A stretch of DNA of 64,000 nt from Pseudomonadota bacterium (lineage in GTDB: Bacteria > Pseudomonadota > Gammaproteobacteria > Steroidobacterales > Steroidobacteraceae): contig JAFEFN010000013.1 in NCBI GenBank assembly GCA_018240525.1, positions 186,001 to 250,000 on the forward strand, read 5' to 3'. Below, piece by piece: positions 55,580 through 64,000 of this stretch (position 1 is the first letter of the stretch; each line of letters opens with the position of its first letter). The notes beneath the pieces were generated by a model. That model did no database searches. It was given only the letters and a program-made list of their open reading frames with translations, and was not told the origin of the DNA. The translations under genes and the position numbers were made by a program.

Positions 55580-56328
55580 GGCTGCGCGCGCGTCGTGGGC
55601 TTGACCAGCCCGCCAATCGCAGCGCTCTTCTCGCGCAGGCGCGGCCTGATGGGTGTGGCGGTATAGATGCGCTTGCGCGCCTTTAGCAGATACGCCCCGG
55701 CAGGCAGTGGATAGGTCAGGCCGGCACGCAGCATCCGGCCGGTTCCCTCGCCCGATGACAGGCCCCGGCTCCACGGCCCGAGATACAGGTAGCGCTGCTC
55801 CAAGATGACTTCGTAGCCCAGCAGCACCAGCCACTCACGCAACAGGCGCTGCGAGAGCACACGGCGCATCCCCGGTGGGAATCCCGCGCGGCTCCAGCGC
55901 GCCCGCATGCCCCACAGGCTCCAGGGATGGAACCCCAGCACCAGTAGCTGCCCCTCCCCGACCAGCACGCGGTCCACTTCGCGCAGGATGGCATAGGGGT
56001 CGGCGGCGAATTCCAGGGTGTGCGGCAGCAGTGCGGCGTCGATGCAATCGCTGATGACCGGCAGCTGCGAGGGTCGCGCCAGGATGTCGGCGCCGCCGGC
56101 AAAGGCCGGAAGGGACACAAGGCTCTGGCGGCGCGCGCGACTGCCGGCCAAGAGCTCCCGCGCCGTCCCCCAGGCCCCTACCTGCAGCAGCTCCCAACCG
56201 AAGACATCCTCCAAAGCTGCGGACAGCAGCTCGGATTCCGCTGCCAGGAGCGCCCGGCCAAGGGGAGAGGACCACCACCGGTTGAGAGCGGCGTCACGGT
56301 CCTGAATGCCTGAAGTGCGAACTGGCAC
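55576..56328 (-). CDS. Methyltransferase-like protein (YafS neighbourhood)
   Basis: 250 aa from a GTG. N-terminal [14 protein letters not shown] and central [23 protein letters not shown] plus [15 protein letters not shown] match the methyltransferase-11-type protein encoded upstream of rnhA in many gammaproteobacteria (YafS in E. coli). The SAM glycine motif is poorly conserved here, so enzymatic activity is uncertain. It probably heads the rnhA-dnaQ transcript and is divergent from mltD across a 129-bp gap containing an inverted repeat. Confidence 0.8.
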   Translation of the reverse strand: MPVRTSGIQDRDAALNRWWSSPLGRALLAAESELLSAALEDVFGWELLQVGAWGTARELLAGSRARRQSLVSLPAFAGGADILARPSQLPVISDCIDAALLPHTLEFAADPYAILREVDRVLVGEGQLLVLGFHPWSLWGMRARWSRAGFPPGMRRVLSQRLLREWLVLLGYEVILEQRYLYLGPWSRGLSSGEGTGRMLRAGLTYPLPAGAYLLKARKRIYTATPIRPRLREKSAAIGGLVKPTTRAQP

Positions 56329-56351
56329 GATATAAATGCTGGTAATACTGT

Positions 56352-56370
56352 GAATTTACCGGTTAAATTC
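56352..56370. promoter_or_regulatory. 19-bp inverted repeat between the methyltransferase and mltD genes
   Basis: GAATTTA-CCGGT-TAAATTC has perfect 7-bp arms and is the most A/T-rich spot of the divergent gap. It lies 24 bases upstream of the methyltransferase start and about 90 bases upstream of mltD, a good place for an operator or for overlapping promoter elements. Confidence 0.45.
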
Positions 56371-56457
56371 GCGGCCTCGAACCAGTAGCGTCCTTAGACA
56401 ATAAGGACCCGTGCCCCGGCGCGGGAAAAGTAGCACGCCGACCAGAGGGTACGGAAC

Positions 56458-58110
56458 TTGACGACGACGCACCGAGCTCAGCGTCACGCACTCATCGCCC
56501 TGGCCGCTCTCGCGCTGGCAGCCTGCGCCCATGCTCCCTCGCATCCCGCCGCGGAAACCACCGCGGTTGTCCCCGCCCATGCCGCCACCCCCGTGCCGGC
56601 GGCCACCCCACCGGGTGCGGCGACGACCCCTGCCCCGCCCGCGAGCACCCCGGCCAATGCGAGCGTGGCGGCCGCAGCCGCCCCCCTCATCGGGCCCGAT
56701 GCCACGCCGGATGGCCCGATCAATCCGGCGCAGTACGGCGACCTGTTCGATCGCATGCGGGCGGGCTTCAAGCTCGAGGACCACTCCGACCGGCACGCGG
56801 TGGAGCAGCAGCTGCGCTGGTACGCGGCGAACCCCGAGTACCTGCAGCGCTCCTTTGCGCGCGCCGACCACTACCTCTACCAGATCGTGACCCAGCTCGA
56901 GCAGCGCGGCATGCCGCTGGAGCTGGCGCTGCTGCCCGTGGTGGAGAGCGCGTTCGAGCCCTACGCCTACTCGCGCGCCAGTGCCGCCGGCCTGTGGCAG
57001 TTCATCCCCGGCACCGGCTCGCGCTTCGGCCTCAAGCAGAACTGGTGGTACGACGGACGCCGCGACATCCTCGAGTCCACCCGCGCCGCCCTCGACTACC
57101 TGCAGTACCTGCACGACGAATTCGACGGCGACTGGCTGCTGGCCATCGCCGCCTACAACTGCGGCGAGGCCAACGTGGAGCGCGCGGTGCGCATCAACCG
57201 CGCCAAGGGGCGCTCCACCGAATTCTGGGACCTGAAGCTGCCGACCGAGACGCGCGCCTACGTACCCAAGCTCCTGGCCATGAAGGAGCTGGTGACGCAG
57301 CCGGACCTGTACGGCCTCGAATTCAGCCCCATCCCCAACCTGCCCTACTTCTCGCGCGTCGCCACCAACGGCCAGATCAGCATGAAGGTCGCGGCGGAGA
57401 TCGCCGGCATGAGCCCCGCGGAGATGTACGAGCTCAACCCGGCCTTCCACCGCTTCGCCACCGACCCCACCGGCCCCTACTATCTGCTCGTGCCGGTCGA
57501 TGTCGCGGACGTGTTCTCGGACAACGTGCTGCTGCTGAGCGACGAGCAACGCATGGGCGTCGTCAGCTACACCGTGCAGCGCGGGGACTCGGTGGCCTCG
57601 GTCGCCAAGCAGTTCAACACCAGCACCGATGTCATCCGCCAGCTCAACGGAATCCCCAAGGGGCCCCTGACGGTGGGCGCGGACGTGCGCGTGCCGGGCG
57701 CCGGCGTGGAGCTGCCCGACAAGGTTCTGCTCGCCGCCGCGCATGTCGACCGCCCCACCCGCAGCACCCGCCATGGGCACGTGCAGGTCGTGCGCCGCGG
57801 CGAATCGCTATGGAGCATTGCGCGCCGGCACGGCATGAGCGTCAACGCGCTCGCGGCGATGAATGGCATGCACCCGGGGGATGCGCTGCACGCCGGCCAG
57901 CACATCAAGCTCACGGCGGCGGAACCGGCCCCCTCACACAAGGTGCGGCGCATGACCTATACGGTGCGCGAAGGCGACACCGTCGCGCAGATCGCGCGGC
58001 TGTTCCAGTGCAGCGTGCCGGACCTGCTGGCCTGGAATGGCATGACCTCCGGGACGCACCTGAAGGCCGGTCAGAAGCTGCGCATCCACCTGGTCACCCG
58101 CCCCGGCTGA
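56458..58110 (+). CDS. mltD: Membrane-bound lytic murein transglycosylase D with three LysM domains
   Basis: 550 aa from a TTG with an AGAGGG ribosome binding site. Lipobox LAAC with Cys23. A long Ala/Pro/Thr linker (24-80) leads to the SLT catalytic domain (about 145-260), with catalytic Glu163 in LPVVESAFEPYAYS and then AAGLWQFIPGTG and AAYNCGEANV. Three LysM peptidoglycan-binding repeats lie at about 370-414, 442-486 and 500-545. It cleaves murein between MurNAc and GlcNAc from the outer membrane. E. coli MltD has two LysM repeats, so the third is an extension. Confidence 0.94.
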   Translation: MTTTHRAQRHALIALAALALAACAHAPSHPAAETTAVVPAHAATPVPAATPPGAATTPAPPASTPANASVAAAAAPLIGPDATPDGPINPAQYGDLFDRMRAGFKLEDHSDRHAVEQQLRWYAANPEYLQRSFARADHYLYQIVTQLEQRGMPLELALLPVVESAFEPYAYSRASAAGLWQFIPGTGSRFGLKQNWWYDGRRDILESTRAALDYLQYLHDEFDGDWLLAIAAYNCGEANVERAVRINRAKGRSTEFWDLKLPTETRAYVPKLLAMKELVTQPDLYGLEFSPIPNLPYFSRVATNGQISMKVAAEIAGMSPAEMYELNPAFHRFATDPTGPYYLLVPVDVADVFSDNVLLLSDEQRMGVVSYTVQRGDSVASVAKQFNTSTDVIRQLNGIPKGPLTVGADVRVPGAGVELPDKVLLAAAHVDRPTRSTRHGHVQVVRRGESLWSIARRHGMSVNALAAMNGMHPGDALHAGQHIKLTAAEPAPSHKVRRMTYTVREGDTVAQIARLFQCSVPDLLAWNGMTSGTHLKAGQKLRIHLVTRPG

Positions 58111-58184
58111 CATTCCCGCCGCGGGAAAGACACCCGCCCGCCCTTCCCGATCCGGCATAATCGGCAGCCGGAGGCCACACCATC

Positions 58185-58982
58185 ATGGGATTTCTCGCCG
58201 GTAAGCGCGCATTCATCGTCGGCGTTGCGACCGACCGCTCCATCGCCTGGGGCATCGCCCAGGCCATGCATCGCGAGGGGGCAGAGCTCGCCTTCTCCTA
58301 CGTCAACGACAAGATGAAGGAGCGCGTCGAGCCGCTGGCCCACTCCATCGGCTCGTCCCTGGTCATGCCACTGGATGTCACCGTCGATGCGCAGATCGAT
58401 GCAGCCTTCGAGCGCATCAAGGACCAGTGGGGCGGTATCGACATCGTGGTGCATGCCGTGGCCTTTGCGCCGCGCGAGGCACTCACCGGCACGTTCCTCG
58501 AGGCCACCTCACGCGAGGGCTTTCGCATCGCCCATGATGTCTCCAGCTACAGCCTGACGGCCCTCGCCCAGCGCGCCGCGCCGCTCATGAGCGGCCGCAA
58601 TGGCGCGCTGCTCACGCTGTCGTACCTGGGGGCGGTACGCTCGATTCCCGGGTACAACGTGATGGGACTGGCCAAGGCCAGCCTCGAAGCCAACGTGCGC
58701 TTCCTGGCCGCGGACCTGGGTCCACGCGGCATCCGCGTCAACGGCATCTCGGCCGGACCCATCAAGACGCTCGCGGCGGCCGGGATTCCGGGCTTCCGTA
58801 AGATGCTGGGGCGCGTGGCCGAGATCGCCCCGATGCGCCGCAACGTGACGCCCGAGGACGTGGGCAACGCCGCGGCGTTCCTGTGCTCGGACCTGGCGGC
58901 CGGTATCACCGGTGAGATCCTCTATGTCGACGGTGGTTTCAGCACCGTCGGCATGAACTTTCCGGTGGAGGGCGAGGGCTAG
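58185..58982 (+). CDS. fabI: Enoyl-[acyl-carrier-protein] reductase (NADH)
   Basis: 265 aa; last reduction step of fatty-acid elongation. N-terminal [17 protein letters not shown] cofactor site, active-site Tyr147 and Tyr157 with Lys164 in [20 protein letters not shown], and [12 protein letters not shown]. Near-identical catalytic segment to E. coli FabI. It is convergent with ppiD. Cotranscription with mltD (74-bp gap) is possible. Confidence 0.97.
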   Translation: MGFLAGKRAFIVGVATDRSIAWGIAQAMHREGAELAFSYVNDKMKERVEPLAHSIGSSLVMPLDVTVDAQIDAAFERIKDQWGGIDIVVHAVAFAPREALTGTFLEATSREGFRIAHDVSSYSLTALAQRAAPLMSGRNGALLTLSYLGAVRSIPGYNVMGLAKASLEANVRFLAADLGPRGIRVNGISAGPIKTLAAAGIPGFRKMLGRVAEIAPMRRNVTPEDVGNAAAFLCSDLAAGITGEILYVDGGFSTVGMNFPVEGEG

Positions 58983-59005
58983 CGCAGCCGCGCCGGCGCT
59001 GAGGT

Positions 59006-60913
59006 CTACTCGAAGGCCTTCGGGTTCTTGCGCACGTCCGCGGTGCGGCGGACCTCGTCCTCGTACGCCTGGGCATCGCTCACGCCCTGGCGCTGTGCCT
59101 CTTCGATCGCTGCCTGCAACTGCGCCTTCGGATCGGCCGAGGGCGCGGTACGCAGCGACAGCAACTCCACGACCGCCGCACCGCCCTCGCTCAGACCGAG
59201 CGCACGGAAGTCAGGCTTGCCCGCGGCCGGTCGCGGCATCGCGAACGCGGCCTCGCGCACCTGGGGCGGGATCGAGGGATCGCGCCGGCCGACGAAGTGC
59301 GCAGGATCCGCCGTGACCTTCAGTTCCTGCGCGACCGAATCGAACGAGGCACCGCCGGAGAGCTTCTCGCGGGCCGCCTGCGCAGCCTTCAGCGCGGCCT
59401 GCGACTCATCCTCGTGGGTGATGGCCGCCACGATGGCATCGCGCACCTCGGCCAGCGGCTTCGGCTGCGGGGCATGGTGCTCCAGGACCTTGACGATGAG
59501 CAGCCGGTCATCACCGAGCAGGACCGGCCCACCGAGGCGACCGGCCGCCAGCGGGGGGTCGGCGAACACCACGTCCTGCAGCTGCGGGGCAGCTCCGAGG
59601 GGTGCACCGCCCGGGCCCTTGGTGAAGCTGGCAATGTCCCCCTGTTCCAGGTGGTATTCCTGGGCCAGCGTGGCCAGGTCCGCCCCCGGTTCCGCGAGCT
59701 TCGTCTGCAGCTGCTCCTGGATTTCCCCGAACCGGTCGGCTGCCCGGTCACGCCGTAGCTGCGACTCCAGGTCCGGGCGCGCTTCCTCGAAGGTCTTCCC
59801 TTTACCGGCCTGGACCTCGTCCAGCCGGATGATGTGGTAGCCGAACTGCGTCTTGACCGGACCCTTGATCTCGCCGACGGACATGCCGAAGAGCGCATCG
59901 GCGAAAGGGGCCACGAACGCGTTGCGCTCCGACCAGCCCAGGTCGCCGCCGTTCTGCGCCGAGCCCGGGTCCTGCGAATACTGCTTGGCAAGGGCTGCGA
60001 AGTCCTTGCCGGCCTTGGCCTGCGCCAGCACCTGCTGCGCGAGCGCGAGGGCGGTCGCATCGTCCTTGCCCGTGACCAGGATGTGGCGGGCGTGGCGCCT
60101 CTCCGGCACGTTCAGGCGCGCCTTGTTCTTCTCGTACGCGGCGTGCAGGTCCGCATCGCTCACTGGCTGCTGCGTCGCGAGCGACTCCAGACGCAGCTCG
60201 GCGTACTGCAGGTGCGCGGACTCGAGCGTCATGAACTGGGCCTGGTGCGCCTTGTAATAGGCAGCCACCGCCGCGTCGTCGACCCTGGCGGCGGAGGCGA
60301 AGTGGTCCGCGGGCAGCACCAGATAGCGCACTTCCCGCTCCTGGCCCTCCAGCTCGCTCATCCGGGCCGTCTCGGCCGGGGTGAAGAAATTCGAGGCACG
60401 GATTCCGCCTGTGAGCTGGGCGCGGCGCAGGTCCGCCTTGAGCTGGCTTTCGAAGGAATCAATGCTCATCCCCGCCTGGGCGAGTGCGGCACGGGCCGCA
60501 TCGGGGGAGTACTGCCCGGAGATCTGGAACGCCGGCTCGCGCACGATCGCCTCGTGCACCTGGGAGGCGGAAACCCGGTAGCCCAGGTCCTGCGTGCGCT
60601 TGTCCATGAGCGCATTGGCAATCAGTCGCTCGAGCGTCTGTTCCTGCAGCTTCCCCTTCAGCTCGGGCGGGAGCTCGGCACCCCCCAGTCGCTGCTGCCA
60701 GACCAGCTGCTGGCGCTGCCAGACCTTCTGCGCCTCCTCGAGCGGGATCTTGACCCCGTCGCCCTCGGCCGCGTAGGCCGCCCCACCCACGCCCTGGCTG
60801 ACGAGCCCGTAGGCGCCCCACGCGGCGAACACCACCGCCAGCGCACCCAGAATGATGTACCAGAACCACCGGTACCGCTGGCTGTGCAGGCTGTCGCCGA
60901 TCCGCTGGAGCAT
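59006..60913 (-). CDS. ppiD: PpiD-type periplasmic folding chaperone / peptidyl-prolyl isomerase
   Basis: 635 aa, inner-membrane anchored (helix about 13-37) with the bulk in the periplasm. A SurA-like N-terminal chaperone region (about 40-230) is followed by a parvulin domain (about 270-365; RHARHILVTGKDDATALA, SQDPGSAQNGGDLGW, FGYHIIRLDEV). A long C-terminal chaperone region follows, with a second incomplete parvulin-like section. The usual length of PpiD is about 620 aa. It helps outer-membrane and secreted proteins leaving SecYEG. Confidence 0.94.
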   Translation of the reverse strand: MLQRIGDSLHSQRYRWFWYIILGALAVVFAAWGAYGLVSQGVGGAAYAAEGDGVKIPLEEAQKVWQRQQLVWQQRLGGAELPPELKGKLQEQTLERLIANALMDKRTQDLGYRVSASQVHEAIVREPAFQISGQYSPDAARAALAQAGMSIDSFESQLKADLRRAQLTGGIRASNFFTPAETARMSELEGQEREVRYLVLPADHFASAARVDDAAVAAYYKAHQAQFMTLESAHLQYAELRLESLATQQPVSDADLHAAYEKNKARLNVPERRHARHILVTGKDDATALALAQQVLAQAKAGKDFAALAKQYSQDPGSAQNGGDLGWSERNAFVAPFADALFGMSVGEIKGPVKTQFGYHIIRLDEVQAGKGKTFEEARPDLESQLRRDRAADRFGEIQEQLQTKLAEPGADLATLAQEYHLEQGDIASFTKGPGGAPLGAAPQLQDVVFADPPLAAGRLGGPVLLGDDRLLIVKVLEHHAPQPKPLAEVRDAIVAAITHEDESQAALKAAQAAREKLSGGASFDSVAQELKVTADPAHFVGRRDPSIPPQVREAAFAMPRPAAGKPDFRALGLSEGGAAVVELLSLRTAPSADPKAQLQAAIEEAQRQGVSDAQAYEDEVRRTADVRKNPKAFE

Positions 60914-60942
60914 GTTTTGGCTGGTCTGCGTTAGGTCAAAAA

Positions 60943-61019
60943 TGGCGGAGCGGACGGGACTCGAACCCGCGACCCCCGGCGTGACAGGCCGGTATTCTAA
61001 CCAGCTGAACTACCGCTCC
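60943..61019 (-). tRNA. tRNA-Asp (anticodon GTC)
   Basis: 77 nt including an encoded CCA. Acceptor stem GGAGCGG/CCGCTCC, D-loop with AGCTGGTTAGA, anticodon GTC at 60983-60985 (complement), T-arm GCGGGTTCGAGTCCCGT. The 3' end is directly followed by TTTTT. Every stem pairs. Confidence 0.97.
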
Positions 61020-61034
61020 GAATTTGGGGGGCGA

Positions 61035-61064
61035 ATCCTAACGGATTGATCAATAAGGCCACAA
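61035..61064 (-). promoter_or_regulatory. Promoter of tRNA-Asp
   Basis: On the minus strand TTGTGG (61064-61059) and TAGGAT (61040-61035) are 18 bases apart, with the -10 ending 15 bases before the tRNA. A C-rich discriminator (TCGCCCCCC) follows, as expected for a stringently controlled stable-RNA promoter. Confidence 0.6.
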
Positions 61065-61238
61065 GCAGTTTCGCATGCCGGCGCGCTCGGCTCTGTGCAA
61101 GCGGCGGAAAGTCAAATCCGGAAAATCCCATCCTGCCCGCAGGTCATGCGGGCAAACGCGTCGTCTGCTGGCGCAGACACTACCGTGGCGGTACTCCTCA
61201 GGCACAATGCCCCGAGAACCTTGCCTCAGGATGCTCCA

Positions 61239-61694
61239 ATGAAGCTGATCGTCCGGATTGCGCTCTCAAGCCTGCTCGCGGCCGCCGCGCTGCCGGCAGT
61301 GGCCGCCCTCGGTGGCGACGCGGCCTCCGTGCAGAGTGACGGCGCGAGCCTGAAGAGCGCCGTGCGTGTCACGGCCAGCGCCGGCTACGCCGTGCACGAG
61401 ATGGCAAGCCCCGCGGGGATCGTCGTGCGCGAATTCGTCGGCACCGATGGCAGGGTGTTCGCGGTGAGCTGGCATGGCATCGGCAATCCGGACCTGAGGC
61501 AGGTGCTGGGCAGCTACTACGCGCGCTACGAGCAAGGCTCCGCCCTGGCGCTGCACAGCAGCCACCGCCAGCTGGTGATCTCGCTGGCGGACTTCCGCTT
61601 CGAGAACGCGGGCAGGCAGCGCGGGGGCTTCGCCGGCCGCGCCTGGGTCCCGGCCATGCTGCCCGCCACTTTCTCGACCGACGACCTCAAGTAG
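61239..61694 (+). CDS. Exported DUF2844 family protein
   Basis: 151 aa. Signal peptide MKLIVRIALSSLLAAAALPA cut near VAA-L (residue 23). The mature part has YAVHEMASPAGIVVREFVG, a VFAVSWHGIGNPDLRQVLG core and a SHRQLVISLADF segment, matching the DUF2844 family of small exported proteins. DUF2844 genes are often next to DUF3443 genes, as here (17 bases apart), suggesting a joint envelope role; no activity is known to me. Confidence 0.82.
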   Translation: MKLIVRIALSSLLAAAALPAVAALGGDAASVQSDGASLKSAVRVTASAGYAVHEMASPAGIVVREFVGTDGRVFAVSWHGIGNPDLRQVLGSYYARYEQGSALALHSSHRQLVISLADFRFENAGRQRGGFAGRAWVPAMLPATFSTDDLK

Positions 61695-61711
61695 TCGGCT
61701 GCCTTAGCACC

Positions 61712-62965
61712 ATGAGAATCCCTATGCGCAAGTCCGCCATCGCCCTCTTCGCCCTGTCATCACTCCTGACCCTGCTCGGCTCCTGCGGTGGGGGCGGCGG
61801 CGGCGGCACGAACGTGATCCCGCAGGTTATCGCCTCCCCCGGGCCGCCGAACGTGGAACCGATCATGGTCGACAGCGGTCCTGCGCTCCTGACGAGCCGG
61901 GCGGTGAACATGCCCTACGTGACCATCAAGATCTGCATCAACAACGGCAGCCAGTGCCAGACCATCGACCACATCGAGGTCGACACCGGCTCCTCCGGGC
62001 TGCGCATCCTGGGATCGGTGCTGCAGTTCGGCCTGCCGGTGGTCACCGTCGGTGCCAATGCGATCGCCGAGTGCACGCAGTTCGCCGACGGTTCGAGCTT
62101 CGGCCCGCTGGCCGTGGTCGACATGACCTTGCCCACCTCCCAGGTGACCGTGAAGAACCTGAACATCCAGGTGATCGGCGCCACCAATTACCCGACGGTG
62201 CCCGCCTCCTGCCCGGGGATTCAGGAAAACACGGTGGACAGCTTCGGCGCCAACGGCATCCTCGGTGTCGGCCCGTTCATCCAGGACTGCGGCAGCGCCT
62301 GTGCGGGCGCCGGGTTCCCTTCGGGCTATTACTATGCCTGCCCGACGCCCTCGACCTGCACGCCCACGGCGGTCGGCACCAGCGTGCAGGTCTCTAACCC
62401 CGTCAACTTCATCACCACCGACAACAACGGGGTGATCGTGGAGCTGCCCTCGGTGGCCAGCAGCGGCGCCAGCAGCGTCGCCGGCTCTTTGGTGCTGGGG
62501 ATCAACACCCGCAGCAACAATAGCTTCGGCAGCGCCAGCGTGATGACCGCGAGCACCGACCTCGCCTTCGTGCAGGCGACCTACAACGGCAAGGTGTTCG
62601 ACAATGGCGCCCTGGACAGCGGCTCGAATGCCGTCTACTTCACCGACAGCAGCATCACCCTGTGCTCGCAGGCCGGCGGCCTGTACTGCCCGAGCTCGAC
62701 GCTGAACCTGTCGGCTACCTTGAAGGGCGTCAACAACACCGTCCTCAACGCGCCCTTCACGGTCGGGAACGCCGAGACCCTGCTGACCAACAACCCTTCC
62801 GCCACGGCCCTGCCGGGCCTGGGGGGCTCGATCCCCAGCGCCACCAGCGGCACGAACACGATTCAGTTTGACCTCGGGCTGCCCTTCTACTTCGGCCGCA
62901 ACGTGTTCACGGGCCTGGAAGGCCACACCGCGGGGGGCTTCACCGGGCCGTTCTACGCCTTCTGA
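61712..62965 (+). CDS. DUF3443 lipoprotein with pepsin-like aspartate motifs
   Basis: 417 aa (ATG 61724 is an alternative). Lipobox LGSC with Cys25 and a Gly-rich linker. Residues about 85-98 read HIEVDTGSSGLRIL (Asp91), about 181-189 NGILGVGPF, and about 301-306 LDSGSN (Asp302). This D-T-G-S / G-I-L-G-x-G / D-S-G layout is that of bilobal pepsin-type aspartic proteases, spaced as in real pepsins. Numerous cysteines suggest disulphides. It is likely an outer-membrane-attached protease or a catalytically silent relative. Confidence 0.82.
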   Translation: MRIPMRKSAIALFALSSLLTLLGSCGGGGGGGTNVIPQVIASPGPPNVEPIMVDSGPALLTSRAVNMPYVTIKICINNGSQCQTIDHIEVDTGSSGLRILGSVLQFGLPVVTVGANAIAECTQFADGSSFGPLAVVDMTLPTSQVTVKNLNIQVIGATNYPTVPASCPGIQENTVDSFGANGILGVGPFIQDCGSACAGAGFPSGYYYACPTPSTCTPTAVGTSVQVSNPVNFITTDNNGVIVELPSVASSGASSVAGSLVLGINTRSNNSFGSASVMTASTDLAFVQATYNGKVFDNGALDSGSNAVYFTDSSITLCSQAGGLYCPSSTLNLSATLKGVNNTVLNAPFTVGNAETLLTNNPSATALPGLGGSIPSATSGTNTIQFDLGLPFYFGRNVFTGLEGHTAGGFTGPFYAF

Positions 62966-63129
62966 AGCGGGCTGGAAGACGCCGCGCGGGCGACCTCGGC
63001 AGGCGGGGATGGGCAGCGCGGAAGCGCCTGAGCCGGCGGCGCGCGCCGGCGGCGGCCTGAGCGCACTACAGAAGGCGATGGCCGCCGTGCAGCTGCTCGC
63101 CGATCCGGCGGCCAGCAGTTAGCGCTGTC

Positions 63130-64000
63130 TTACGTGGGGAGATTGAGCGATGCCCGTACGCCCTGCAGCGTCGCCTGCCGCGGCTGACGAGCCAGCAGCC
63201 AGCGCAAGATGCGGCGCGGCTGCGATGTCCGCGACCACTCTCCACCGCTGACCAGTGGCTGCGAGCGCGCGAACTCACGCCGCTGCGCGATCGTCTCGGC
63301 CGAGGGTCGGATGCGGCGGGCGACGTAGGTGGCGATCTCGCGACCCGACCGGGCCCATTCGAGGCCGGGAAATGCGCTTACCCACAAGTGCGAGTGGCTG
63401 ACGTCGGTCAGCGACCGGTCGCGATACCAGCGGTGCAGCCGCCGCGGACAGGCTCGTGCGACGAGTTCCAGAACTTGTGGGGGAATGCAGGCGAAGTAGC
63501 GATCCGCCAGTTGCAGTGAGGGATACGCCCACCACAAGGCGGCACCTCCCTCTGTCGCGCCGATGGCCATGACACCGTCCCAATCCGCCGGCGACATGCG
63601 CGCGCACAAACGGGCGATGTCGCTCAGGTGCAGCGCCCGGCCCTCCCTGAAGATCATCGTGCCCGAGGTGTGCACCATCACGTGCAGGAGTAACGCGGTC
63701 TGAGAGGCGTACCCGTTTAGACCGGGCCGGGCCTGTGCCGGAAACACCAGCGGCGTCAGGTCGACGGTCCGCAACGGCAGTGCCTCCCGCAGCGTGGTGT
63801 GCAGTTCGATCTTGATGTCGGCAGAGGTGTGTTCTCCGATCTCGACCGTCCTTGCCCGGGCGGTCGCCGGCTCGAACGAGCGGTGCTTCCAGGTCGTACC
63901 GCTTTCGCGGTAACCCATCCGCAGGATGATGTCGGCCGCCCGACCCACGTCCTCTTCCCGGACCAGCAGGTCGACGTCCGCCATCGGGCGCTCTCCGGTC
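63130..64000 (-). CDS. Nucleotidyltransferase-fold protein (NTP_transf_5-like), cut by right edge
   Basis: At least 290 aa; the frame stays open through the right edge, so the true start lies outside. The first visible part reads GERPMADVDLLV, the metal-binding GxRP-x-D-x-D motif of the family of uncharacterised nucleotidyltransferases (PF14907 type) often found in exopolysaccharide and asparagine-synthase-containing loci. A histidine-rich helical region (LLLHVMVHTSG, HLSDIARL) follows, and the C-terminal part is basic. An internal ATG at 63984 would delete the motif context and is unlikely to be the start. Substrate unknown. Confidence 0.7.
   Translation of the reverse strand, partial: TGERPMADVDLLVREEDVGRAADIILRMGYRESGTTWKHRSFEPATARARTVEIGEHTSADIKIELHTTLREALPLRTVDLTPLVFPAQARPGLNGYASQTALLLHVMVHTSGTMIFREGRALHLSDIARLCARMSPADWDGVMAIGATEGGAALWWAYPSLQLADRYFACIPPQVLELVARACPRRLHRWYRDRSLTDVSHSHLWVSAFPGLEWARSGREIATYVARRIRPSAETIAQRREFARSQPLVSGGEWSRTSQPRRILRWLLARQPRQATLQGVRASLNLPT

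Noticed and set aside
56320..56340. TGGCACG followed by A/T-rich DNA and GC, resembling a sigma-54 promoter
   Set aside because: The GG-to-GC distance is 12 bases, not the required 10, and it overlaps the start codon of the minus-strand gene.
63009..63122. Possible 37-codon peptide between the DUF3443 gene and the nucleotidyltransferase-like gene
   Set aside because: No convincing ribosome binding site, Ala/Gly-rich composition, and no family resemblance.

Overview
The window is about 64 kb of GC-rich DNA, mostly chromosomal in character. It most likely comes from a gammaproteobacterium. The block lytic transglycosylase mltD / methyltransferase / rnhA / dnaQ keeps the neighbourhood known from E. 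coli and its relatives, and fabI, ppiD, tRNA-Asp, xanB/algA-type manC and WbpM/WbpL/WbpV-like sugar genes fit Xanthomonas/Pseudomonas-like lineages. No rRNA, CRISPR array, integrase, transposase or complete insertion sequence was seen. Genus is not determinable from what is visible.

Layout. (1) 1-11005, minus strand: a tightly packed VirB/VirD4-type type IV secretion operon in the order virB2, B3, B4, B5, B6, a short VirB7-like lipoprotein, B8, B9, B10, B11, coupling ATPase, and a 164-aa membrane protein; it runs off the left edge, where a relaxase would be expected. A small acidic protein is divergent from it. (2) 11476-18750: small redox and envelope modules. These are a cytochrome-b-like membrane protein, an exported FMN-binding protein and ApbE around a Fur-box-like site; then LysR / azoreductase / pirin; an orphan ModA; and an Omp85-like outer-membrane protein. 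(3) 18770-19740: a zinc-ribbon protein and a bactofilin.

(4) 19957-54385: a long polysaccharide locus. It holds precursor enzymes (WecB, phosphomannomutase, ManC, Ugd, a second nucleotide-sugar dehydrogenase, a uronate 4-epimerase-like protein, a DegT aminotransferase, a WbpM-like dehydratase, a WbpV-like reductase and Pgi). The lipid-linked initiator is a WecA/WbpL-type transferase, followed by four GT4 glycosyltransferases. Decoration is by a methyltransferase and an asparagine-synthase-like amidotransferase. The export set is a MurJ-family flippase, a Wzy-like polymerase, a Wzz-like co-polymerase, a very long multi-SLBB export protein and Wzi. Two unusual extras are a VCBS/ASPIC-UnbV lipoprotein and an exported beta-helix protein. 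The gene set predicts an acidic, amino-sugar-containing, probably amidated polysaccharide made by the Wzx/Wzy route.

(5) 54360-61019: housekeeping genes (dnaQ, rnhA, methyltransferase, mltD, fabI, ppiD, tRNA-Asp). (6) 61239-64000: an exported DUF2844 protein, a DUF3443 lipoprotein carrying pepsin-like aspartate motifs, and the C-terminal part of a nucleotidyltransferase-fold protein cut by the right edge. No gene-free stretch exceeds 300 bases; the longest gaps (about 220 bases, at 27340-27559, 61020-61238 and 19741-19956) hold promoters or inverted repeats as noted.
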